A stretch of DNA of 64,000 bases from Marinobacter arenosus (GCF_019264345.1 NZ_JAHVAO010000001.1:2790001-2854000); one strand, 5' to 3'; counted from the first letter of the stretch, positions 37,649-47,638 are shown. Numbers and translations are program-made. The notes: generated by a model not told the origin, from the letters alone.

Positions 37649-38970
37649 AAAATGGGCCAGTCCGCTGCGTCCACTGTGTGTAATCCCACGGGCTGGTCGG
37701 CGTGTCCACCCCAGCGGTCCACAAAGGTGCCGAGGGGGTCGTACTGTTTCGCCTGTTTCTCCAGGTTGAACTGTCTCAGTCCGCGGGGATCAGCCCCTAC
37801 GCCAGCCAGGTACTGCCAGTTGCCGTAGTTGCTGGCTACATCATAGTCGATCAGCTGCTGCTCGAACCATGCCGCGCCATAGCGCCAGTCCAGTTCCAGC
37901 TCGTTGATGAAACAGCTGGCGACCAGTTGCCGGGCCCGGTTGCTCATGTAGCCGGTCTCCCGCAGCTGATTCATCGCGGCGTTCACCAGCGGGTATTCGG
38001 TGTTGCCCTGGCACCAGGCCATGAACCGGTGTCCGTAAAAGGTGGCCGGTCGGCGCTTACGCTGAACGCCGTCGCGGCGAAACAGGTTGGCGCCGTGCTT
38101 CAGGGCGTACCAATAGAAATACTCCCGCCACAGCAGTTCAAACCAGAGCCAGTAGGTCGATTCGTTCTTTATATGACTGCGTTCGTACTCGGCAATGGTC
38201 TCGGCGACCTCCCGGACCGACAGCGTCCCGTTGGCCAGCCAGGGCGAAAACTTGGAGGACGCGTCCCAGGTGTCGAGGGCATTGCGGGTTTCCTTGTAAT
38301 GGTCGATGCCATGCCTGACGAACAGGAACTGCCGAAGTTGCGCCAGTCCGGCCTCCTCGCCGCCAATAAACTGGAGTGGATGCTGGGGCTTGGCAATTGG
38401 CGGGCATTCGCCCCGGTTATCGTCAGCAAACCCCGGCGGGGGTGGCAGTGCGGTCAGGGTCCGAATCCGCAAACGTTCTGTACAGCGCTCCCCGGCTTTT
38501 TCCACCTGCTTGCGGAACTGGGAAAAGGTATCAGGGAGCTCGGGCAACGCCATGGGCAGCGAGCCCTCGGTGAACAGGCTCAGGGTTTCAAACTGCTGGA
38601 AGAGGGTGTCGGGCAGTTGTTCCTTGAGAGACTGCCACTGGCCAGCTTCCTGGGTGCCAGGTTGCCGGGAGCGCACGACCCGGGCAATGCCGTGGGCGCG
38701 CACCAGCTGAGGGATGACCGTCTCCGGTATTCCATAGGCGATGTGCAGGCGTTGGCCGAGCGGGCGCAGGCTGCGCTCCAACGCCATCAGGCTCTGCCAC
38801 AGAAAGCGCCAACGGTGTTCACCCATGGCCCGGCTCTGCAGCCGTCCGGGCGAAAACCAGCGGGGATCCACCACATAGACACACAGCAGCATATCCGATC
38901 GGGAAGCCGCGAGCAGGGTCGCGTTGTCGTGTAACCGGAGATCCCGGGTGAACCAGTAGAGAGTGTGCAA
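37645..38970 (-). CDS. Cryptochrome/photolyase, DASH type
   Basis: The 441-residue protein starts with the photolyase N-terminal fold (HTLYWFTRDLRLHDNATLL) and ends with the FAD domain (ELDWRYGAAWFEQQLIDYD; YGNWQYLAGVGADPRGLRQF). The ending with NLEKQAKQYDP is typical of cry-DASH, which repairs pyrimidine dimers in single-stranded DNA and may act in light sensing. I chose TTG 38970 because AAGGA is ten bases before it and the family N-terminus starts there; a further TTG at 39027 would add 19 atypical residues. It leads an operon with DUF6231-like and DTW genes. Confidence 0.85.
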   Translation of the reverse strand: MHTLYWFTRDLRLHDNATLLAASRSDMLLCVYVVDPRWFSPGRLQSRAMGEHRWRFLWQSLMALERSLRPLGQRLHIAYGIPETVIPQLVRAHGIARVVRSRQPGTQEAGQWQSLKEQLPDTLFQQFETLSLFTEGSLPMALPELPDTFSQFRKQVEKAGERCTERLRIRTLTALPPPPGFADDNRGECPPIAKPQHPLQFIGGEEAGLAQLRQFLFVRHGIDHYKETRNALDTWDASSKFSPWLANGTLSVREVAETIAEYERSHIKNESTYWLWFELLWREYFYWYALKHGANLFRRDGVQRKRRPATFYGHRFMAWCQGNTEYPLVNAAMNQLRETGYMSNRARQLVASCFINELELDWRYGAAWFEQQLIDYDVASNYGNWQYLAGVGADPRGLRQFNLEKQAKQYDPLGTFVDRWGGHADQPVGLHTVDAADWPIL

Positions 38971-39108
38971 GGCGTTGCGTTCCTTTTCAGTCAGCCAATG
39001 CTGAGGTGTACGTGCTTCTTCCCGCAAGAGATTATTGCCAGAGACCTACCAGACAACATACCAAAACCGATCTGGCGAATCCGCCGGGCAGGTGCTTGAC
39101 TAGTGTGA

Positions 39109-40272
<1,164 letters not shown>

Positions 40273-40280
40273 GCCAGGGC

Positions 40281-40312
40281 CGCTGCAGGCGGGGGGCTCC
40301 CCGCCTGCAGCG
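40281..40312. terminator. Bidirectional hairpin terminator
   Basis: CGCTGCAGGCGGGG, loop GGCT, then its perfect complement: a 14-base GC-rich stem. It lies between the convergent ends of the formaldehyde dehydrogenase gene (stop 40272) and the MotB-like gene (stop 40316). No T run flanks it, but it could stop both transcripts. Confidence 0.7.
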
Positions 40313-40315
40313 CGC

Positions 40316-41341
40316 CTAGCGGTCGGTCAGCTTGAGTTCGATGCGCCGGTTTTTCTGGAGGGCCTCCGGCGACGTGCCCGATGCCACCGGGAAAAATTCC
40401 CCGAAACCGGCGGCCACCATGCGATTCTCCGGCACACCCTGATCGGCCAGATAACGGACCACCGCCACGGCCCGGGCGGTCGACAGCTCCCAATTGGACG
40501 GGAACTGGGGCGTGTTGATGGGAATCAGGTCGGTGTGGCCATCAATCCGGAGGATCCAGTCGATGTCTTCCGGAATGGACCCCACCACGTCCAGTAGCAC
40601 CCCGGCGAGTTTGTCGAGCTCGCGTTTGCCATCCTCGCCCAACTGCGCCGAACCCGAGGCAAACAGCAACTCCGAGGGCAACAGGAAACGGTCACCGACC
40701 ACCCGGATGTTTTCGTTGTCCGCCAGGATGTCCCGCAGCCGTGAGAAGAACTCCGACTGGTACTGTTCCAGCTGGTTGACCCGCTCGGCCAGCAAGGTAT
40801 TCAGGCGGCGGCTGACCTCCTCCAGCTCGCCTTCTTTCTCTGCGGTTTCCTGCTCCTGAAGCTTCAGGGCGGCAGTGATCTGTTTCAGTTGCGCCTGCAG
40901 CGACGCGATCTGGTTGGACAGCCGCATAATCATGGCCTGCTGGCTGGCCGACAGTTCATCCTTCTCCGACACCTCGTCATTGAGGTTCGCCAGTCGCTCC
41001 GACTGAGCCTCGGCGGTGGCCGTCTGCTGCATCAGCTGGTTGCGGGTGAGTTCCAGCCGTTGCTGCAGGTCGTCGCTGCGCTCCTGGCTGGCGCTGATCT
41101 GCTTTTCCAGGGCTTCGGACCGGCTTTTTTCCAGGCCCAGCAGCTGGGAAATCTCGTTCAGACGCTGGTTCAGACGGGCCAGTTCGGTGTTGCGGTCCGA
41201 CAGGGTCTGGGACAGGTAGAGCTGGCTGACGACATAGATCAGCAGCATGAAGATGACCAGCATCAGCAGCGCTGACAGGGCATCCACGTAGCCGGGCCAC
41301 ACATTGGTGGTGGTGCGGGCCCTGCGTTTTGATCCGATCAT
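40316..41341 (-). CDS. MotB-like protein with coiled coil and OmpA domain
   Basis: The 341-residue protein has one N-terminal helix containing GYVDALSALLMLVIFML; Asp20 is at the ion-binding place of MotB. A long coiled coil follows (about 45-200, Glu/Gln/Leu rich), then an OmpA-like domain (about 215-335; RIDGHTDLIP, NWELSTARAVAVV). It is not the flagellar stator, which is pomB at 34.2-35.2 kb. It overlaps the MotA/ExbB-like gene by four bases. The pair is probably an ion-driven stator-like unit spanning inner membrane to cell wall. Job unknown. Confidence 0.78.
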   Translation of the reverse strand: MIGSKRRARTTTNVWPGYVDALSALLMLVIFMLLIYVVSQLYLSQTLSDRNTELARLNQRLNEISQLLGLEKSRSEALEKQISASQERSDDLQQRLELTRNQLMQQTATAEAQSERLANLNDEVSEKDELSASQQAMIMRLSNQIASLQAQLKQITAALKLQEQETAEKEGELEEVSRRLNTLLAERVNQLEQYQSEFFSRLRDILADNENIRVVGDRFLLPSELLFASGSAQLGEDGKRELDKLAGVLLDVVGSIPEDIDWILRIDGHTDLIPINTPQFPSNWELSTARAVAVVRYLADQGVPENRMVAAGFGEFFPVASGTSPEALQKNRRIELKLTDR

Positions 41342-42066
41342 GACTGCAGGTCGTCTTCGCCAGCGATGTCCACCAGAGTGGTGACACCGGTGAGCCACTC
41401 CTCGAGTCCGTCATAGAAGCGGTTCTGGGCATGCCCGGCCTGGATGTCCAGGAAGCCGAGAATCAGGGAGCCGCCCAGACCGAGCAGCGACGAGCTGAAG
41501 GCCGTGCCCATGCCCTGAAGGGGCGTCAGCAGGCCGGACTGAAGATCGGCAAACACTGTACCGAAATCGCCCTGGCCCATATCGAGATTGGCAATGACAT
41601 CTCCCACCGCGTTGATGGTGCCGAGCAGCCCCCAGAAGGTGCCCAGCAGCCCGAGGAAAATCAGCAGGCTGATGAAATATCGGGTGATTTCCCGTTGCTC
41701 GTCCATTCGCGAGTGAATGCCGTCGAGCACGGTGCGCAGGGCCAGGGTGGAGAGCTTGAACCGGTCGCGCTTCGACTCCTCGCCGAGCTGGCGTGCCAGG
41801 GGCTTGAGCAGGCGAGGCTCCTGCAGGACGGAGAGCCCGGAATGCCCGGTGCGGAACTGGGAGATCCAGCGCAACTCCGGGAATAGCACGAAAACCTGGC
41901 GGTAGGTCAGGCCGATCCCGACGATCAGCACCCCGACAATCAACAGGTTGAAGACCCAGTTCGCCATGAACGCGGTCGCCAGTGGTTTGTGGATCAGAGC
42001 GCCGACGACCACAACCACGGCCAGAAAAAGCGTCATCCAGAAAAGAGTGTGCTTTGGATTGCTCAT
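41338..42066 (-). CDS. MotA/TolQ/ExbB-like proton channel protein
   Basis: The 242-residue protein has helices near 8-30 and 37-55, then two more (FISLLIFLGLLGTFWGLLGT and GMGTAFSSSLLGLGGSLILG) as in MotA, TolQ and ExbB. It lacks the very long cytoplasmic tail of ZorA. Start ATG 42066 (MSNPKHT) or ATG 42072; no strong ribosome site for either. Its partner is the coiled-coil MotB-like gene, overlapped by four bases. Probably forms the channel part of a five-to-two unit; role unknown. Confidence 0.78.
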   Translation of the reverse strand: MSNPKHTLFWMTLFLAVVVVVGALIHKPLATAFMANWVFNLLIVGVLIVGIGLTYRQVFVLFPELRWISQFRTGHSGLSVLQEPRLLKPLARQLGEESKRDRFKLSTLALRTVLDGIHSRMDEQREITRYFISLLIFLGLLGTFWGLLGTINAVGDVIANLDMGQGDFGTVFADLQSGLLTPLQGMGTAFSSSLLGLGGSLILGFLDIQAGHAQNRFYDGLEEWLTGVTTLVDIAGEDDLQS

Positions 42067-42227
42067 GAGCATCGCCAGTCTTTGATGGAAGTATCAGGAA
42101 AACATAGCACAGCCCGGGCGCAGTGAAATGACGGTGTGGTCAGATCGCGCCCGGCGATTGGTTGTTGATTGATCGATTTAATTTATATAAGGTGAACGCA
42201 TTAACAATAAAGAAAACAGGTCTTGCT

Positions 42228-43184
42228 ATGTTTGGACAAACGCTCGCCGGCAACACTGTATTCAATGGCGCCCATCCGGAAGAGGTGTCCGGCTTTGTGA
42301 ATGACCACATCGGGCATCACCGTCTGGAACTGAAAGGCCAAAGCACGGCGGCGGCCAGCCTCAGTTTCCGTGAATTTGCCGGGTTCGGGCTTTCCCGGAT
42401 CAGTTACGGCAATCCGGTCCGGGTCAAGAGCCCGGAGCTGGATTCGATCTACCATTTTCAGATCGTTACCCGGGGAGAATGCGTGTGGCATCAGTCCGGA
42501 GAGCGGCTTCGGCTGCGCGCTGGCGAGGCGATGATGGTCAACCCCTATGAAAAGATTGACCTGGAGTATTCGGCGGATTGCGAAAAGCTGATCATCAAGG
42601 TGCCGGAGCCGGTTCTGGAATCGGCCCGGTCCGCACGACCGGTCAGGCATGGGGGAGAGAAAGTCCGCTTTGAGCGGACGCCGGTGGATCTGACGTTGTG
42701 TCCCACGTTGGCAAATATCCTGAGTGCGGTCTTCTGTGAGCTGGAGGAGGGTGGGGACGAAGAGGTCGGCCTGGTCTCCCTGCCGTACCGGGAAATCATT
42801 CTGAAGAAGCTGTTGAAGGTGTTTCCGAGCAACTGTGCCAGTGATGACAGCCAGCCGGCTTTTTCGCCCGCGGTGTGCCGGATGGTTCGCTACATCGACC
42901 AGAACCTGAAGCGCAACATCGATGTTGAGGAATTGTCCGCGATTTCCAACATGAGCGTCCGGTCCATCTACAACGCCTTCTCAAAGGGCTTTGCCACCAC
43001 CCCGAAATGCTATGTCAAACAGCGGAAACTGCGGCAGTTAAGAGAGGACCTGCTGGCGGGCCAGTGCCGTAACGTAACGGAGGTTGCCCTGGATTACGGT
43101 TTCAGCCACCTTGGACGGTTCTCGTCCGATTACCGGAAAATGTTCGGGGAGCTGCCTTCGGAGACCCTGCGCATGGCCGGTTAA
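42228..43184 (+). CDS. benR: AraC-family activator, BenR/XylS-like
   Basis: The 318-residue protein is the length of BenR and XylS and shares long stretches of likeness: ISYGNPVRVKSPELDSIYHF, SADCEKLIIKVP and YGFSHLGRFSSDYRKMFGEL resemble XylS segments. The N-terminal half binds an effector (benzoate in BenR), the C-terminal half (about 210-318) has two helix-turn-helices. ATG 42228 fits the family start; the longer frame from 42162 has none. XylS-type operators occur before the porin and ABC-importer genes nearby. The gene converges with the IclR gene, sharing TTAA. Confidence 0.82.
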   Translation: MFGQTLAGNTVFNGAHPEEVSGFVNDHIGHHRLELKGQSTAAASLSFREFAGFGLSRISYGNPVRVKSPELDSIYHFQIVTRGECVWHQSGERLRLRAGEAMMVNPYEKIDLEYSADCEKLIIKVPEPVLESARSARPVRHGGEKVRFERTPVDLTLCPTLANILSAVFCELEEGGDEEVGLVSLPYREIILKKLLKVFPSNCASDDSQPAFSPAVCRMVRYIDQNLKRNIDVEELSAISNMSVRSIYNAFSKGFATTPKCYVKQRKLRQLREDLLAGQCRNVTEVALDYGFSHLGRFSSDYRKMFGELPSETLRMAG

Positions 43185-43990
43185 TTCCCGCCCTGCTCGG
43201 TTTTCTGGTGCCCGCAGATCTGCCGGGTGACCTTGCTGGCGCAGTTTCTGACCTGCTCAAACAGTTCCGAGCCTTCGCTGATGTCGGTGTCCCGCTCGAG
43301 GCCGAGCAGGGTAATGACGGTGACGATGGAACCGTTGAGGTCGTGAACCGGCATGCTCAGTACGTTGATCTCTGGCAGGTAGTCACTGAAAAACGCACAG
43401 TAGCCAGACTTCCTGACGGCTTCGAGGTGGGCCCCCAGCTGTTCCCGCGGGATGTCCTTGCCCTTGTGCTTCGGCAGTGTGGCCGACTGCTTGTAGAACC
43501 GGTCGATGATCTGTCGCCGGCGTTCGTCCGGAAGGCTGGCCAGATAGATCCGGCCGGCGGCGGAATTCAGGGTCGACAGTTCTGCGCCCAGACGCACGTT
43601 GACCGAGATCGGCTGACTCGAGTCCAGCCACTTGATGACCAGCGGGCCGGATCCATTCCAGACCGTGACCGATACGGTCTTGTCGGTGTCCTCGTTGAGC
43701 TGGTCCACGGCCTCGTAGGACAGCTGGATCGGATTGATCCGGCGCAGCGCCGAAATCCCGAGGGTCAGGCTGGAGTTGCCAAGCGTGTACTGGGTCTGGT
43801 TGACCTGATTTATGTAGCCTTCGCGCAACAGACTGACCAGGTATTTGTGGGCCCGGCTGGGTGAGAGATCCAGTGCGCCGGACAATTCCTTCAGCGTCGG
43901 TGGTCGGGACGCGCTGGCAATGTAATTCAGGATGTGCAGACCAATCTCGAGAGATCCTATTCCCTGCCGCTTGGGGCTTTCATCTGTCAT
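43181..43990 (-). CDS. IclR-family transcription regulator
   Basis: The 269-residue protein has an N-terminal winged helix-turn-helix (about 10-75; LKELSGALDLSPSRAHKYL) and a C-terminal effector domain (about 90-265). It differs from PcaR later in the window, so it is a second IclR regulator. It lies after the porin gene on the same strand and may be in its transcript. Effector and targets are unknown; an aromatic or ketoadipate-related compound is likely from context. ATG 43990 chosen because the family core starts soon after. Confidence 0.82.
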   Translation of the reverse strand: MTDESPKRQGIGSLEIGLHILNYIASASRPPTLKELSGALDLSPSRAHKYLVSLLREGYINQVNQTQYTLGNSSLTLGISALRRINPIQLSYEAVDQLNEDTDKTVSVTVWNGSGPLVIKWLDSSQPISVNVRLGAELSTLNSAAGRIYLASLPDERRRQIIDRFYKQSATLPKHKGKDIPREQLGAHLEAVRKSGYCAFFSDYLPEINVLSMPVHDLNGSIVTVITLLGLERDTDISEGSELFEQVRNCASKVTRQICGHQKTEQGGN

Positions 43991-44107
43991 GTAGGCGGTC
44001 GCTATGAAGTGTTTGATCGTTCCGGACGCGGATCGGACACAGGTGCCGGGAAGACGGTCGGCGCCTGTGTCCGCGTGCGGTAAGGGTACCAATTCTGAGT
44101 GCTCAGT

Positions 44108-45106
44108 TCAGAACGAGTATTTCGCCATTACCTCAACCTGCTGACCTTCGGGGATCAGTGGGCCGAAAGCCAGATTGTACTTGCGCCACTCTACCCCAAC
44201 TTCCAGCTCCGGAATAATGTTATGGATCAGGTTGACGCGCGGTGACTCGTAGTCGGTGTCCGCCTGATCATCCACCTCAACCATGGTGTACGCCACATTG
44301 GCGCGCCACTGGTCGTTGAGGACGAACCGGAAGCCGGCGTTGAAGCCGGTCTGGCTGACCGCATCACCATTCTCCACATCGGTGGCCAGGGAACCGCCGA
44401 CACCGACGCCGGTAAAGGCGCCCAGTCCGTCACCATGGTGGGCGTTGAGGGTCAGGCTGTGGCGCCCCAGTTTGATCTCGGAACCGATGGCACCGCCGCC
44501 GACAAAATCGCCGTTGGCCACTTCCCGGCCGCTGGCGGTCAGGATCAGCCGGTGGCCGCCGTCGAAGTTCAGGTTGTAGTTGATGGCCAGGTCCGGCACG
44601 TCCGCGTCGTTGTTGACGGGGTCCTGGGCCGTGATCCGGAAACCGCTGAACTGGTAGCTGGCCAGGGTGGTGCGGAAGTTAAGACCACCCAGCGTACCGC
44701 GAGGCCCGCCCAGGAAATCCAGGTAATCGTTGTAGGCGACGGCCCAGAACTGGCCGGTCCAGGTCTGGCCGACGGTGGCATCGTCCACCTTGATAAAGGC
44801 GTGACGCAGTCTGAGGTCGTTGTTCTCGCCCGGATAGAGCCCACCGTAAAAATCGCCCTCCACAAACCCCACGATGGTGTGGCCCTGTTTCTGGGTGACG
44901 GTCTTGAGGTTGATGCGGCTCTGGTTGGCGCGACCGAAGAAACGGGATTCACCCTGTTCGGGGTCCTCGTAAATGCCTTCCGCTTTCAGGTAGCCACCGA
45001 TGCTGACGCTGGTGTCGTTGTAGGTGCCGAGATCAAAGGCGTAGGTTGGCGTTGCGCTGAGGGTTGAGGCAACCGCCAGCGCCATGAGTGATTTCTGATA
45101 GTTCAT
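44108..45106 (-). CDS. DcaP-type outer membrane porin
   Basis: The 332-residue protein has a signal peptide cleaved near TYA-FDLG (about residue 23), then a beta-barrel with alternating residues and a terminal Phe (VEVMAKYSF), the usual outer membrane insertion signal. Sequence style (SIGGYLKAEGIYED, SRINLKTVT, GFVEGDFYG) fits DcaP-like trimeric porins, which pass dicarboxylates and other organic acids. GGAGAAGG lies before the ATG. It sits between the ABC importer and two regulators and has a BenR/XylS-type promoter, so uptake of benzoate-like acids is the likely job. Confidence 0.85.
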   Translation of the reverse strand: MNYQKSLMALAVASTLSATPTYAFDLGTYNDTSVSIGGYLKAEGIYEDPEQGESRFFGRANQSRINLKTVTQKQGHTIVGFVEGDFYGGLYPGENNDLRLRHAFIKVDDATVGQTWTGQFWAVAYNDYLDFLGGPRGTLGGLNFRTTLASYQFSGFRITAQDPVNNDADVPDLAINYNLNFDGGHRLILTASGREVANGDFVGGGAIGSEIKLGRHSLTLNAHHGDGLGAFTGVGVGGSLATDVENGDAVSQTGFNAGFRFVLNDQWRANVAYTMVEVDDQADTDYESPRVNLIHNIIPELEVGVEWRKYNLAFGPLIPEGQQVEVMAKYSF

Positions 45107-45135
45107 TTGCCTTCTCCTTGTTGTTTGGCAAGTGA

Positions 45136-45164
45136 ACTATCGGCGATTCAGTGAGGCTCAAATA
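45136..45164 (-). promoter_or_regulatory. Promoter of the porin gene
   Basis: Minus strand -35 TATTTG (45159-45164) shares two bases with the proximal operator repeat; a 17-base spacer leads to -10 GATAGT (45136-45141). Start expected near 45129, some 23 bases before the ATG. A poor -35 that overlaps the activator site is the layout of XylS-dependent Pm. Confidence 0.6.
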
Positions 45165-45198
45165 TCCCGAAAATGAACATCGTTATCCGTATTTTGTA
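45163..45198 (-). promoter_or_regulatory. BenR/XylS-type operator before porin gene
   Basis: On the minus strand two 15-base repeats, TACAAAATACGGATA and TTCATTTTCGGGATA, are separated by six bases (ACGATG). The XylS half-site is TGCA-N6-GGNTA; both repeats have a perfect GGATA and one mismatch in TGCA. The 15+6+15 spacing equals that of XylS sites in Pm. Confidence 0.65.
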
Positions 45199-45201
45199 CA
45201 T

Positions 45202-45915
45202 TTAGACGCTGAGCGCGGTTTCGACCGCTTCCAGGTTCCGGTCCAGCTCTTCGGAGCTGCCGTCAAAGTGAACCTTTCCTTTCACAACAACGACATGGCG
45301 GTCGCAGAGCTTTTTCAGGGCCTTGATGTTCTTGTCCACGATCAGGGTCGAAATGCCGGATTCCCGGATGGTGGCGATGACGTTCCAGATGTCCTGGCGG
45401 ATCAGTGGGGCCAGGCCCTCGGTGGCCTCGTCCAGAATCATCAGCCGGGGGTTGGTCACCAGGGCGCGACCGATGGCCAGCATCTGTTGCTCGCCCCCCG
45501 ACAGCTCCGTGCCGAGGTTCGATAACCGTTCCTGGAGGCGGGGAAAGGTCGCCATGACCCGGTCGAAATCCCAGCCGGATTTGCCGTTGCTGTCCGGGCG
45601 GGCGGCCATCTGCAGGTGTTCCTTGACCGTCAGGTTATGAAACATGCCCCGGCCTTCCGGGACATAGGCTATGTCCCGGCGCATCCGTTTCCAGGTGGGC
45701 AGATGGCTGATGTCCTGGCCGTCGAAACAGACCTGGCCGCTGCGCGGCCCGACGATGCCCAGGATCGATTTCAGGGTCGTGGTCTTGCCCATGCCGTTGC
45801 GCCCCATCAGGCTCATGGACTGCCCTTTATCAAGCCGGAACGACAGGTCGTGCAGGATGTGGCTGCGACCGTAGAGCGTGTTGAGGTTCTTCACTTCCAG
45901 AAGGCTGTTGCTCAT
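45202..45915 (-). CDS. livF-like: ABC importer ATPase, LivF type
   Basis: The 237-residue ATPase has Walker A GRNGMGKTT, signature LSGGEQQMLAIGRAL and Walker B MILDEATEGL, all typical of LivF in branched-chain (HAAT) importers. It powers uptake with LivG. Its ATG overlaps the LivG stop by four bases. It is last in the five-gene set binding protein, H, M, G, F. Location inside the benzoate cluster suggests an aromatic or related acid as substrate. Confidence 0.9.
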   Translation of the reverse strand: MSNSLLEVKNLNTLYGRSHILHDLSFRLDKGQSMSLMGRNGMGKTTTLKSILGIVGPRSGQVCFDGQDISHLPTWKRMRRDIAYVPEGRGMFHNLTVKEHLQMAARPDSNGKSGWDFDRVMATFPRLQERLSNLGTELSGGEQQMLAIGRALVTNPRLMILDEATEGLAPLIRQDIWNVIATIRESGISTLIVDKNIKALKKLCDRHVVVVKGKVHFDGSSEELDRNLEAVETALSV

Positions 45916-46679
45916 GCCGCTTCCTCCTCCTCTTCCTTCCCGAGATAGGCCTCTTTGACCTGGGGCTCGTTGCGCACCTGGTCCACGGTGCCGGTGATCA
46001 GATGGGTGCCGTTATCGAGTACGGTCAGCTGGTCGGACAGCTCGAAAATGGCGTCCATATCGTGTTCAACCAGCACAATGCTGTAGGTCTTCTTGAGTTC
46101 GTTCAGCAGCTCGATGATGCGCAGGGATTCCTCGTGGCCCATGCCCGCCATCGGCTCGTCCAGGAGCAGGATGCAGGGATCGGTTGCCAGCACCATCGCG
46201 AGTTCGAGTTGTCGCTGTTCTCCGTAGGAGATTTCAGCGGCAATCGTGTGGATGCGGCGATCAAGGCCCACCTGGCAGAGCGCCTTTTCCGCGGCTTCCC
46301 GGACCAGTTTGTTGGCATGGCGCGAGGCAAACAGGTTGAAACTGCCGGTGAAACGGCGCTGGGCTGCGACCGCACAGTTTTCCAGACAGGTAACCTCGGC
46401 ATAGATATTGGTTTTCTGGAAGCTGCGGCCGATGCCCCGACGCACGAACTTCCAGGGTTTCATGCCGTCGATCCGTTCACCTTTGTGGAAAATGCAGCCA
46501 CTTGTAGGGTTCAGGGTCCCACACAGCATGTTCAGCAAGGTGCTTTTGCCGGCCCCGTTGGGGCCCACCACGCCGTGCAGTTCCCGGTCCCGGAACTGCA
46601 ACGAGATGTTATCGAGTGCCTTGATGCCGCCCCAGTGTTTGCTGAGGGATTCGGTTTCCAGAATGATGTCGTTGGCCAT
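45912..46679 (-). CDS. livG-like: ABC importer ATPase, LivG type
   Basis: The 255-residue ATPase has Walker A GPNGAGKST, a signature loop ISYGEQRQLELAM and Walker B ILLLDEPMAGM. The longer mid-region and the C-terminal extension (Glu-rich tail) fit LivG. It pairs with LivF at the inner membrane. It begins three bases before the LivM stop on the minus strand. Confidence 0.9.
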   Translation of the reverse strand: MANDIILETESLSKHWGGIKALDNISLQFRDRELHGVVGPNGAGKSTLLNMLCGTLNPTSGCIFHKGERIDGMKPWKFVRRGIGRSFQKTNIYAEVTCLENCAVAAQRRFTGSFNLFASRHANKLVREAAEKALCQVGLDRRIHTIAAEISYGEQRQLELAMVLATDPCILLLDEPMAGMGHEESLRIIELLNELKKTYSIVLVEHDMDAIFELSDQLTVLDNGTHLITGTVDQVRNEPQVKEAYLGKEEEEEAA

Positions 46680-46681
46680 GA

Positions 46682-47638
46682 TTATTTCTCCAGCAGTTTT
46701 TCAAGATAACCGGCCAGGCCTTTGCGCAGGAGCAGGACCATGAGGATGATGGCGCCGCCCATAAGCAGCATCCAGTCCTCGCTCATGTGCTCGAAAAGGT
46801 ACTGCAGACCCTCGTAGGTGATGGCGCCCAGAATGGCTCCATAGATAGTGCCGAGGCCGCCGAGGATGGACATCACCAGGGCGGTACCGGACATTTCCCA
46901 GGTCATGAATTGCGGATTCACGTAGCCGTACTGCAGGGCAAACAGCAGACCGGCGTAAGCCGCGAGAGTGCTGCCGATGACGTAGCTGATCAGGCGGAAC
47001 GCAAAGATGTTGTAGCCAAGGGCCTCGGTACGCTCCGGGTTCAGTCGGCTGGCTTCCACGATGCGGCCAAAGCGCGAACGCAGGATGATCTTGATGGCCA
47101 GCAACGTCACCAGGACGGCCAGCAGCGCCAGGTAATAGAAGTGCGAGGGGTTGTCCAGGTTCAGGAAGCTCAGGCCAAAAATGCTGGTCTCCGGCTTCAT
47201 GAAAATGAACAGGCCGTCGTTGCCACCGAACTCCAGGGAATCGAAGAAGAAGTAATAGGCCATCTGGGAGATCGCCAGGGTGATCATGATGAAGTAGATA
47301 CCCGACGTCCGCAGAACCACAACCCCGACGACCAGTGCCGTCAGCGCGCTGACGGCCAGGATGTACAGTGCGTAGATCCAGAAATTTACGGCTTCATACT
47401 CCGGCGTGAGGATCACGAACAGGTAGCCGCCCAGGCCATAGAACAGCGCGTGCCCCAGGGTAACCAGGCCAACCCGCCCCACCAGAAAATCCAGTGACAT
47501 GACGAACACGGCCAGAATCAGAACGGTGGTGGCTTTGCCCACGAAGAAGGAATTGTCCTCCAGGAACAGGGGAAGACACAGGGCGATGACAAAGAAGATC
47601 GCCAGGACGATGCGCTCGGTGCGTTTCTCGAAAATCAT
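46682..47638 (-). CDS. livM-like: ABC importer permease, LivM type
   Basis: The 318-residue permease has about nine helices and the HAAT permease loop SRFGRIVEASRLNPERTEALGYN (shown in part), which contacts the ATPase. It forms the channel with LivH. The gene lies 13 bases after livH. Substrate not readable from the sequence. Confidence 0.9.
   Translation of the reverse strand: MIFEKRTERIVLAIFFVIALCLPLFLEDNSFFVGKATTVLILAVFVMSLDFLVGRVGLVTLGHALFYGLGGYLFVILTPEYEAVNFWIYALYILAVSALTALVVGVVVLRTSGIYFIMITLAISQMAYYFFFDSLEFGGNDGLFIFMKPETSIFGLSFLNLDNPSHFYYLALLAVLVTLLAIKIILRSRFGRIVEASRLNPERTEALGYNIFAFRLISYVIGSTLAAYAGLLFALQYGYVNPQFMTWEMSGTALVMSILGGLGTIYGAILGAITYEGLQYLFEHMSEDWMLLMGGAIILMVLLLRKGLAGYLEKLLEK

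Noticed and set aside
40316..42066. Zorya-type phage defence (ZorAB)
   Set aside because: The MotA-like protein lacks the long ZorA tail, and no ZorC, ZorD or ZorE genes are next to the pair; neighbours are adhC and a BenR-like gene.
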